Below, piece by piece: positions 12,953-22,950 of a stretch of DNA of 64,000 nt. The notes below the pieces were generated by a model. It was given only the letters and a program-made list of their open reading frames with translations. It did not search any database and had not been told where the DNA came from. Positions within the stretch are counted from its first letter, which is position 1, and every line of letters starts with the position of its first letter. Source of the DNA: Hysterangium stoloniferum (lineage: Eukaryota; Basidiomycota; Agaricomycetes; Hysterangiales; Hysterangiaceae). The stretch covers positions 62,001 through 126,000 of the forward strand of contig WHVD01000032.1 of assembly GCA_015178975.1 (NCBI GenBank), read 5' to 3'. The position numbers and the translations under genes were made by a program.

Positions 12953-14110
12953 TATCGCCAGAGCAACATCGTTCAATTAAACCCTCGGCTCCCTTGACAT
13001 GTGCGACGGTCTTGTGGTGAGTCGAATGTATTTAAAGTCTTAGCACATATACTATTTGACATAAACCATACTTTGGTGTATGTCAGATGACGATTTGGTT
13101 GCAGGGATCCGGAAATAACCACCAAAGATCCCGCGGCACTCACCAGGATATGTCAGTCCTCTACCACTAGTACTATTCGCAAAGGCGTTGAGTGCATAGA
13201 AGATGTTCCAAGGCTGCTGAGTTGTATCGCGTTATCTTTTTCCCAATTCTCAGGGTGTCCCTTCAAGGTTCATCTGGGAGTTGCGTCTCCTGACGTACGA
13301 CCCATTCCGCTGTACAGGATTTTTTTATTGTTGATTCATAGAAGCCGCTGGTACCTCACTCAACGCTATAAGTTTGTATCTTTCAGACGAGAGGGACGAA
13401 CACCTCTTCATGCAAGCTGTAATTAAGGCATTAGTAGGTGACATCTAAAGCATATCACAAGTATTCATTGTTACCACCAATGGTGGTTTCGGGTACTTGA
13501 AGTCCGAAGTCCGAACTAGATGAGTGTTCATGTTAGACTTTAAAGATTTTTCTAAATAATATTAACATCTATTGTCGTGATGTGTCATAGAAGTTAAATA
13601 TTCCAATTCCCTCGTACCAATAAATAAGCGTTGATCTTTGATTATCACGAATTTATCGAAAAGTACTTCAAAAGCCAGGCGGATCGGCGGGGCTGTAGAT
13701 CTTTCCTTTTACCATGCCAACCAATACAGATACAAATAGCCCATCGGGTTCATTAAAACTTGAGATGGGTATTACGGCAAGAAAAATACTTGACCTTGTA
13801 GCATAGCCACTCAATGGTTTCTTGACTTGCACTATAATAATGCCTCCCAGTCAAAACGCCACCAGCTACGATGATGTCAACTCAACATCCCTGCTCAGAC
13901 ATTTATGTCATGGAAGTTGTTTGGTTTTACCACATAACTGGATATGAGTATGGGTGGCAAGACTTTCCGACTCCCGATGATTAAACAATCTTGATGGGGT
14001 CCGTAAATTAATCAAGGATGTAGAGTAGGTCAACAAGAAACAGAAGGTTGTCACTCAATCAGTACGAGAAATTACTATATGCTTTACACTCAATACGAAG
14101 GAAATAACAG
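12953..14110 (+). repeat. Dispersed repeat R1, long diverged copy
   Basis: The first 300 bases align to 17037-17260; they share a long block around TTGACATGTGCGA and GTCGAATGTAT, then a block around TTGCAGGGATCCGGA. A later block (about 14043-14080, GGTTGTCACTC followed by TACGAGAAATTA) matches about 17803-17835. Order and orientation agree, so both are copies of one element of at least 1 kb. No coding capacity or clear termini were found. Confidence 0.6.
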
Positions 14111-14559
14111 ACGTTTAGAATTCATGACTCTACCGTGAAAGAACGTCTGCAAAAACCCGTACTAATATTGCTATCTTTAGATATACAATTATTGTTCGGG
14201 AACCCTAGCACATGTATCTCGGAATATTACGGGGATTACAACATTAGATACTATATAAAGCTTATTCTGATGTACCTATTAGTTCGAGAGTTCGCTGATC
14301 CCTGTTAATGGCAAGAGTTGACTGCCGATAGTTCCATAGTGTTCCTCTCTATAACCTTCGGAAACTAAACTTGAATAAGTCCCCTTTACATTTAGTAACT
14401 TCCTCATAATGCCCGATGAAAAATTTGCTGAAAATACTTAAACGGCAGAATTTCTTCTCGAGTGAAGGGGGCGATAAAGTTCTTGGTAGATTGCAACCCA
14501 TTATTACTACTTTAATACATATTTTTTAAGCACAATAAATAGGGAAATAACACGCAAAA

Positions 14560-14760
14560 TACCAGTCCCGGAGAAGTGGAGTAACCGCAATGCTCCAAAA
14601 TCACACACCGTTAGCAGCAAGGGAAAACAACGATGCGACCTCAACGGCTATGCAACACTAGCTAAACTATTCCAAAAAAGTGAGGTGTGGCAACTGTCCT
14701 TGGATGGATTTTCTGGAATATAGTGGGACTGAAAGGTGGAGTCATAAAAAAACAAATAAG
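14560..14760 (+). repeat. Old LTR fragment related to family D
   Basis: About 110 bases around 14640-14750 align by eye with about 40730-40840 inside LTR family D; shared pieces include AATATAGTGGGACT versus AATGTAGTGGGACT. It is an old fragment with no visible ends. Confidence 0.4.
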
Positions 14761-14835
14761 TGATGTCAAAGGGTAACACGCCTGCCGGGATGTCGCTTAT
14801 TATATGCGCATCACAACTCAGTCCACTGCTTTATC

Positions 14836-16209
14836 ATGTCCCAATACGCACATCTCTCTCAACCCGATCCTGAATGGCTTACAGCAGCACCCCCAGTCCC
14901 TCAAAGAGAACTACCGACGGATTTCCCTCGGTATAGAAATGAGGTTGCCCAAGGCATAAAACAACTCTGTGCCAAACAACCCTCTCGTTAGTGCAGACCA
15001 AAACTAGTCTTCTGTCAACCACACAGTATTTATAACTGACATAATATTAAAGCCATTCAAATGGGCCTGACCGTGATAGAAAACGAACTGCTTGTCGATG
15101 GAGGAACGATTTATATAGGACATACAGTCCCGATCTACGCTTGGCCATGGGGGAAGATGAGATGCATCGGTACCCAATATTAGTATATTTGTATGGTGGT
15201 GGTATGTCCCTCTGGAAACTCCCCATTCCAAAAACGGGCACTGTAACTATTCGCTTTAGGCTGGTGTAGTGGCACGCTTGATAGTGATGATTCCCTTCTA
15301 CGATCCTTGACGGTGGACCTACGAATTGTGTGCATGGCAGCAGATTATCGAAAGGCGCCGGAACACCCGTTTCCGACACCCTTGGATGATGCATATGCTG
15401 CGCTAAAATGGGTAAATGCATGTCATAGTGATTTCCTTTGGATAATTTCGGTAATCAGCATTTTGTAGGTGGTCGACAATGCGGAGGTGCTCCTAGGTGA
15501 TATCCGGAAAGGCCTCATCGTCGGCGGTTGTTCGGCTGGGGGAAACCTAGCAGCAGCAATGGCTCAAAGAGCTATGAAGGACCCGGATCTCAAAGGAAAA
15601 ATTACTGGACAGTTGTTGGTCGAGCCGGCTCTCATCGCTGCATCAGCGTATCCCGATAAGTACGACTCCAGTTTTCATTCGACCCGTATTCGAAAAGTTT
15701 ATACAGCTAAGATTCAAGGATGAACTACTTTCTTTGGAACACAATGCCACCGCAGACGTTCTTTCGGCAAAATTGCTGCGTCTTTTCTGGGGTGTGTTCT
15801 GATTCAGTCATTAACGCTCCTGGTGATCTCATGTATCGTCAGAAAAATACCATGGGCCACGCCAGCAATCCGGAAGTCTCGCCCGCCCTGGCACCATCAT
15901 TCGACGGTCTTCCACCGGCCTATATTCAAATAGCAGGAATGGATCCGCTGCGTGATGAGGCGTTTCTGTACGCCAGGCTGCTCCGTGAAGCCGGCATCGC
16001 GACGAAGATAGACGTGTAAGTCCTGCTGTCTCAACAGCCGTCCCTAGGCGAATTTCCTTATCCTATTAAAAAGCTATCCGGGATTTCCTCACGCGTTCCA
16101 ATTATTCTCCCCTGCTCTCTTGGCTAGTCGCCGACAAAATAGCCAGCTTCGCGAAGGCATAGAGTGGTTATTGCGGAGTGGCCGGACTCAGATCGCCCCC
16201 ACATCATGA
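14836..16209 (+). pseudogene. Alpha/beta-hydrolase (HSL-type esterase), frameshifted copy
   Basis: Paralogue of the intact gene at 33142-34503 and collinear with all seven of its exons: 14836-14986, 15053-15201, 15260-15411, 15469-15659, 15712-15791, 15843-16015, 16074-16209. All splice sites are kept, including the GTTAGT first donor, so the TAG seen just after exon 1 is intronic. Two indels separate it from the intact copy: exon 2 is one base shorter and exon 6 two bases shorter. Exons 2 to 6 are therefore out of frame in between. The nucleophile motif (GCSAGG), DPLRDE and the YPGFPHAF histidine are still readable. Its upstream 80 bases also resemble those of the intact copy. It sits between two R1 repeats. 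A decayed duplicate is the simplest reading; sequencing error at both indels is the alternative. Confidence 0.85.
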
Positions 16210-17029
16210 GGCCGATCTAGTCATGAAATATATGCACCCCGGAACAACTGGCACTGCTTGTGATTATCATCGCTGGCCTACGTTATCAAGTAATATTGGG
16301 AAGAATTCGGTCTCTTAGCTGCTTTATGCTTCAGAGTCTATTACCAACTAGGCTCGCGCAGGCACAACGGGAGTGACGCAAAGGGTTAACAATAGATACC
16401 GCCATAAACAATAGGAATATCTTCTTTTGTCTATAATTATTTTGTCCGAATATCCCTTTTGTTTAGTGTTTTCTTTTGTTCGTAGTGCTTATAAGCATGC
16501 TGTTCCATAGCAGATATCTCACCTCCTGTCGACTGAGAAGCTTTATTCGTCATAGAGTCAAACAATTCTTTACCAATGTGTCAGTAAATTCAGAAGCTGA
16601 TACTCTGATAAACAGTATTTGAGACAAGTCTATGTGTGCTCGACTCGATTTTCAGGTTCGGGATTGTAATCGTTCAGAGTTGACAACTGTTTGTTTGTGT
16701 TTGCGTTATTTATTCCTCAGTCCTGAATATTTTTTTGCATTTTGATGGCCCTCTAAAATTACACCGGCTCACCCTTCTGCACGCCCGAATCCCAAGTACC
16801 ACCGATCGTGGCCCCACTCGGCAACGCTTCCTGTTCAGACACATTTACACCCGATGCGTTATCATGGTTTATTTTAATAACTTTACTATTGTTCGGCGGG
16901 GGTGATATTGTAATTCGGGAAGAACGGGGATGTATGTAAAACATTGTCTTTAGATGAAAATTTACCAATGTACATAAAAAACTATGGTACAAGCCGCCCG
17001 GCTAGGCTTCGATCCCACGACAATTTATG
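16210..17029. other. No gene seen
   Basis: I see no supported gene. One minus-strand open frame at 16759-16992 has no recognisable features. A short tRNA-like stretch at about 16996-17065 is discussed among the rejected items. Confidence 0.4.
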
Positions 17030-18165
17030 CCTAGAGCAACAGCGTTCAGTTGAGCCCTTGACATGTGCGATGGTCTTGTGGTGAGTCGAATGTATCTAAA
17101 GTCTTAGCACATATATGTCACGGCGATAATCCATACCTGGATGTGTGTTATCAGATGTGAAGTGTGGTGATCTGGTTGCAGGGATCCGGAGATAATCACC
17201 AAGATCTTATGGCACTCACCGCACCCACTAGTATTCACAAAATCATCGAGGACATAGAGAGCATGTCTCTCGAGCCTTAACGTCAACTGCTGGCGTGGAC
17301 AACACTCGGATTGCATATTGCTTTCGTATAACCCTTTACAATAAGTTCTACGTAACAGTCCCAGTCCTGATATAAAACGCTTCATTGCGTAGGTTCTTTA
17401 GTCTTGAATGCAAAGGTACAAGAAAGGATTCTCAAAACAAGCTGTATATGTTCCTTTTCCGAGTAAGAATTTACGTACTTACGTTGGAACGATGCCCGGA
17501 AGTAGCCACATAAAAGTTTCTCTGAGCATCCTAATCGTTCCTACAGCTCTGAGTAGTGCCAGGCTTTCAATCGCACCGCGCTTTCCCTAACTGTCATAGC
17601 GTGCCTTGCTACGACGCAGCTGGTGCGTGATAATCAAGACTATTATGAAACATCTGAGACGAGCGATCAAATGAGCGGTATCTCTCACCTGACCCTAGTG
17701 CAAATAAATGACTTGGTCAGGAAACAACACGTAACCCCGCTTTATACTATTACAGGTAACAACCGTTTTTAATAAGAGGACACCCATGTGCACCCGTGGG
17801 TTGTCACTCGATTACTACGAGAAATTAATACAGGCTCGGCTCAGAGGCTCAATATGAATGGCACTTGAATGTTAAGAGATAACCTTGATGCGGGATGATG
17901 CCACACCCCGTGATGTCACCCGATCGTGATTCCGCGCAGTGGCCTTGATTTCATGACATTACCCGTGTTGAAATAACATCTCGAAGCTCGTGATATCCAC
18001 AAACAAAAAGAATACAATTTCCGTGTGAGCTCTATGCCTCGTTGGGGGCAAACGGATCAGTAGCTATAAGCTACTTTATATAATTAAGAGAGTCCCGTTG
18101 TTCTCGGGTGGCACACCCGGCACCTTGTGCACGCTCGCATAGGGCATCTGACAAAACAACAACAG
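17030..18165 (+). repeat. Dispersed repeat R1, most complete copy
   Basis: This copy links the segments seen separately at 12953-14110 (matching its left part) and at 330-560 (matching its right part). That defines an element of at least 1.1 kb. It has no long open frame. The hydrolase pseudogene lies between this copy and the one at 12953. Confidence 0.6.
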
Positions 18166-19213
18166 CCTGGGCACAAAACTGATCTGGCAAGTCTCACATC
18201 CCTTTCGGCCATCGTACCTGATCCTCTGAGTAATGCTCCGCCCTTGGTCAATCTGATTACCTAGTGCTCGTTCAGACCTTTACTTCTACAGGCACCGCCA
18301 TCGGTGAAGGAAGGATACATGTGACGTCCAATCAATAAGATGTCCTTCCAGCTAAGTCGCCGGCTTCTTACAGTGGAGCACTAGTTGGCGTCGAAGCGGA
18401 TACGAGCTACGACGTGCCAAAACCAGCCGCCACGGGCTGCGCAGATCCTCTGCATAACCCCCGATTGAGGTGTCCCTCTGTGCATCCACAAGGCGATGGC
18501 CGTCAATTACACACACTAATAGGCATGGCGCACAATTCGTAAATGCCGAGAAGAAGAATATGTATTGATAAATTCACACATTCAACACGCGAGGTCCACT
18601 CGATTGAGATCGCAAATGAATCAACACTAAAGGTGCATGCAATGCAGGAAACCGAAGGAAAACACCGACAAGAGGTGTTTAAAAAGTATGGAGGTCGAAA
18701 GCACCGCAAACGACGTCATCAATTGGAAAGTAATGAAAGCGAAAAAAAAGGGGGGAAATTGAGAAGCGTGGAAGGTCATGTCAAGGACCAGAAAATCGGT
18801 CGAAGTATAAAAAAAAGACGATCAATGAAGGTGGGTAACAAAGAGAGGAGTCGTCTAAATGAAAGATTAGTCTTCAAACTACACAGAACTACTTCCAAAT
18901 CGAGAGAGAAACAGGTCCAGGGTCTACAATTCCATGACGTCCCATAGAACTAAACCAAATCAAGTAGTCTTTACGGTCTTTAATTAATTAAAGATGCACT
19001 TCCAGTCATCAAGGAAGTGTCCATGAATCGCAGAGAACAGAGGGTGCGGCTGCATATTGTGAAGCCCAAGAGTACAGTAGGTGAACTGTTCCTTTAGTCG
19101 AAGGAGCCGTCAATAATGTCCGTATCGATGGGAATATCTGTTGAAAAAGTCCATATGTACTAGATGTGGTGTGATAGATGCACCACTAATTGCTGCTGCA
19201 GCGCGGGCCGAAA
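18166..19213. other. Intergenic; no supported gene
   Basis: A 134-codon Lys/Arg-rich frame at 18543-18947 lies in purine-rich sequence and is probably chance. It lacks upstream promoter signals, introns or any family resemblance. Otherwise I see nothing. Confidence 0.35.
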
Positions 19214-20159
19214 TTACGTAGAAATCGCCATGGCTATCGCCACGTCCGTGCCATCGATTTCCTCCATGCCCCACGGAGACGCCATGTTCTGGATAGCACC
19301 GACGCTCTCCTGCCATTTCGCCCACGGATACGTCTCGCGGTCCACCTTGATCGTATCTGGTCGTGGGTGGCGCTCCTCGGTCGAGTGGATCGCGACATGC
19401 ATCTTCGCGTCCTCCTCTGCCTCCTCGGGCGTGGATAAAGAATCATAGTCGTCCTCGTCGTCCTCATCATCACTAAGGCCGATATCGCTCTGGCACTGGT
19501 CCTCATAATACTCCGGGTCGCACGGGTGATATCGGTGGTTGCACTTGTATCCAGGATGCAAATAGGGCTGAAGCGCCGAGACGAATAAATCATCACACCA
19601 CTGGGGGTGCTGCACGAGCGGGTCACGACTCCTGTTACTAAGTACACAAGTTTAGATAATGTGCATCGACTGGAATAAACCCCAAGGGCAAGACTCACTC
19701 TTTCTGGAACTCGTGGAGGAGACACTTGACTGGCAGATTGGGGGCAGCCTTGGACGGCGCCACGGGGAAATACCCAGACCTCGATCTCCGGACGTATTTC
19801 GAGGTTTTCGGTCCGAGGGGTGAGGTGTGCGGCGACTGCCACCGCGACTGCGCAGACGGGATCGACGACGGCGGGCGAGGAGCAACCGCCACACTCGCCC
19901 CACCCGTAAGAACACGAATCCTCGGCACCAAATCGTCCAGTTCCATCTCGCTTTCGGTGTCCGTTGCAGAGTAGTCCCTCCTCAACCTCTTCAGAGGGTG
20001 GGGGGAGCATGCGAATGCGTCGCCGACATCGTCCCCCTCCTCCGCGGGGGCGATCCGCCGCTTCCCGTGAGCGACAGGCGCAGCACATCCCGCATTCCGC
20101 GGCGCCGCGACGTCCCTCTCGGCAGTCGCGAACAGACGAGCGAACTCGTGGGCGCTCAT
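19214..20159 (-). CDS. Hypothetical acidic protein, two exons, 292 aa
   Basis: Exon 1 runs 20159 to 19699 and exon 2 19631 to 19214 (minus strand). They are joined across a 67-bp GTGAGT...CAG intron that keeps the frame. I start at the first ATG (20159, MSAHEFARLFATAERD). The frame is open upstream without an ATG, so a further 5' exon is possible. Exon 1 is GC-rich and encodes Pro/Ser/Arg-rich, probably disordered sequence. Exon 2 has a Cys/His/Tyr-rich segment (YKCNHRYHPCDPEYYEDQC) and then an acidic run (LSDDEDDEDDYDSLS). The spacing of Cys and His could bind a metal, but I do not recognise a family. Function unknown. GC content is clearly higher than in the surrounding DNA, which supports a real gene. 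Confidence 0.65.
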
Positions 20160-20936
20160 GTCGCCACTGGGTGGCAAAGTCGCAGCGTCAGATCTGCCAT
20201 GGCGCGGTAAAAGGAACGACAATGGCGACGCCGCTGCGCCGGCGCCGGCGATGTGATGCGAAGACGGTGTCGCTACGGCTGCACGAAGAACGCCAGCGCG
20301 GGAAGGTGGCTGTTAACACCGGTGGTAGGGCCCTTTATGAAGTGTGTTGCACACTCACCACATGTCTCCGTTTCTGTTTCTGCTTTGGCTCTCGAGTGCG
20401 CACGTTTGTGCATGAAGCCCTTGATGTGCTGTCGTGCTTTCGTCAACACAAGACGCGCGGTGCTGAGGTGGAGAGCCTTCTGGCGTGCTTGCGCGTTGGG
20501 CGGGGCGTGACTCATTCTAGGGAGTGACGAGGAAAAGAGGAGAAAGAGGCAAGGTAGAAGGGGGTGGGTATGGCGAGTTGTTGCTATGAGATATGTTATG
20601 GAAACTGTGCAGCGAGGAGCGGCTGCGGGGGGGCTGTGGATGGAGGGCGAAGGGCAAGGCCCATCACGTGCATCAGTGAATCTTATCTTACTTTGTGGCT
20701 CTTGATCTAATCAATCTTACATCCGCCCACGATATCACCTTTCAGTTCTTGGGCAGATCTTTTATACATAATGCACCCGTGCTTAAAAGGCAGAATAAAT
20801 GAGATGCAAATTGTTTCTTTTTTTGCAGTGGATTTTCAGTGCTTTGGTTCTCATGAGTGCGCACCGCATCGAGTCATGATCTAGCGCCGGCATGCTTCAC
20901 CTACATATACACACACTCGCTAAAGCCTTGGCGTGC

Positions 20937-21330
20937 GATGCAGTGCAGTATACGATGGCAGAAGCTATGTAAATATCAGTCTAATACTTGACTCACACGA
21001 ATAGATCGATGCAATATTTCAAAAGATACTTTCAGGGCGTACTGGGCTACGCTCTCTCTCCACTTTTTTTTTTTTGGGGGGGGGAGAAGGAGTCAGAACC
21101 ATGAACCCATAGTCGTGCAATACTCGCCCACTGGCCCGCTCCAGCGATAGACAGTGCAGTCTGCGCATATTCTCACGCATTCCAACACGCATGTAAACAT
21201 CAGGTCTATATTTAACTCACGCGAATAGATCGATGCAAAATTTCAAAAGAAAGTCCTGGGCGTCCTGCCCCCCTCTCCTTGTGTTTTTTTGGGGGAAAGA
21301 AGGAGTCAAAAGCTCCTCCCTCGACATGAC
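20937..21330. repeat. Tandem duplication of about 212 bp
   Basis: Unit 1 (about 20937-21150) and unit 2 (about 21151-21330) align, including CGAATAGATCGATGCAA followed by TTTCAAAAGA and GAAGGAGTCA. Each unit contains a T-run directly joined to a G-run: 12 T plus 9 G at 21064-21084, and a shorter version near 21284-21295. No coding capacity is seen. Confidence 0.7.
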
Positions 21331-21639
21331 CCCATTAGATTAGCAGTCGCACAACACTCGGCCAACAGAGGCCTCGAAAGCCAGAAGCAAGCCTTCTGTG
21401 TCCCAGTGATTCCATACCATTTCGGCGCCTTGCAACGGCGCCGGCGGCACATTCAAAAACCCGCAGCGTCGGACAAGGCGTCCAGCCATTTCGCCCATAT
21501 CCAGCTCCCTCGTGGCAGCCATCTAGATGTGAGAGGAACGCAGGACGAGTACCGGACGTGGCGATACGGGAGTCGGTCATTGATTCGGTGATTCAGTGGA
21601 AAAAGGCAGCTTGCTTCGCGGCAACTTCCTACTGATGGG

Positions 21640-22620
21640 TGAGATGCAGCCGTGGTTTCGGCGGTGTTATCGGAAAAGGGAGCACTGATATTGGCCGATG
21701 AAGAAGGCATGCGCCTGTCCGTGCATTTCCTGTGGGACACCAAGGGAATAAAAATTCCCTGGCTTAAAAAAACGTCAATGAAGCTGTCCGGACTGACCTG
21801 AATGGAAAGCGGGAAACTCTAGACAGGGAGCAACGTGAAGCCGCATAGGCATGCTTGAATCTTCTGCCTTGACATGCGAGGTCAAGACGCAACTCGTCTT
21901 CCGACCATCAATCTGACTACTACTGGTCGGATGCTATTAAACACTCTGAAGTAAAATGGGCTGGTCGCTATATTCAGTAATCTCCGTAATTGGCGAAAAT
22001 ACGACATCCCAACGCTCACGAGACGGCCCTGTCAGTTCGGGGCGGTGCGAGAAGCGAACTCCTGCGCATTCGTAAAGAGTCCAATAGTATGCCACATCGA
22101 TCTTTGAGGGCGACCCGTTATCAGAAAAAGGAGCACTAATACCGGCCAATGAAGGAGGCATGCGTCTGTCGATGCATTTCCTGTTGGTTTCCCTGCACAT
22201 GGTTGAGATGTTGTGTCGAATGGTACGAATCACGCTCCACTCTGGGACACCCACGAAATAAAAATTCCCTGGCTTAAAAAAAACGTCAATGAGACTGTCC
22301 GGATTGACCTGAATGAAAAGCTCTAGACAGGGAGCAACGTGAAGCCGCATAGGCATGCTTGGATCTTCTGCCTTGACAGGCGTGGTCAAGACGCAACTCA
22401 TCTGCCAACCATCAATAGGACTACTACTGGTCGGATACTATTAGACACTCCGAAGTAAAATGGGCTAGTGGTTATATCCAGTAATCCCCACATCATTGGT
22501 CAAGATACGACATTCCCAACGCTCACGAGATGTCCCTGTCAGTTCGTGGCAGTGCGAGTAGCAACTCCTGGTCATTCGTAAGAGTCCAATAGGTTGTCAC
22601 ATCGATCCTTGAGGGCGACT
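21640..22620 (-). repeat. Tandem duplication, about 460-500 bp per unit, with coding remnants
   Basis: Unit A (about 21664-22120) and unit B (about 22121-22620) share long blocks in order, for example GACAGGGAGCAACGTGAAG and AACGCTCACGAGA. Read on the minus strand the units carry similar peptide stretches: unit A gives SPSKIDVAYYWTLYECAG and stays open to 21937, whereas unit B gives SPSRIDVTTYWTL and then loses the frame. A third, shorter trace (ISAPFSDN) occurs near 21690. This looks like a duplicated and partly decayed fungal gene segment. I do not recognise the family. Confidence 0.6.
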
Positions 22621-22950
22621 CTAGAGACTTGTCCGATATTACTTTGACGAGGATCGCGAACTGCCCTGGCGTCAGGAAATCGATCCGAACGATGATGATA
22701 TCTGCCCACCTGTGTCTTGTCCCTTCTTCTCTGCGACCGTAGAATGACCGTCTCTTGGAATTTTCCACTCCCACCTAAGGGTTTCACAAAGGAGAACGTA
22801 TGATTCTTCAGAGCGGAGAGTCCAAAATTCAATGTCCGTTCTCGGTGCCCAATGCAGGTTGCACATGCATGTTTGGGCAATCTTGCCTTTGCCTTTCCCC
22901 GATAATTCAGTCTCAGTTCCATTAAATGGATGTGGAGATAGATCTCCCAT
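22523..22950 (-). pseudogene. Unassigned gene fragment, 5' part
   Basis: A frame opens at ATG 22950 (MGDLSPHPFNGTETE) and continues about 80 codons with plausible globular composition (LHWAPRTDIEFWTL, ETLRWEWKIPRDG). An 88-bp GTGGGC...TAG interval near 22620-22707 could be an intron joining it to the SPSRIDVTTYWTL stretch of the duplicated unit, after which the frame soon ends at 22523. Compared with the sister unit, one base is missing just after WTL. I read this as the damaged 5' member of the tandem array; a short functional gene is possible. No function can be given. Confidence 0.4.

Noticed and set aside
14987-15052. In-frame TAG right after exon 1 of the hydrolase copy
   Set aside because: The intact paralogue has a donor at the same place (GTCAGT versus GTTAGT); the stop is intronic.
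16996-17065. tRNA-like stretch on the minus strand (A-box-like GGCTCAACTGAACGC and B-box-like GGGATCGAAGCC)
   Set aside because: The stems do not pair well enough and the copy at about 12940 is degenerate. It could be a tRNA-derived SINE head, but evidence is too thin.
18543-18947. 134-codon Lys/Arg-rich plus-strand frame
   Set aside because: Composition follows purine-rich DNA; no promoter, introns or homology recognised.
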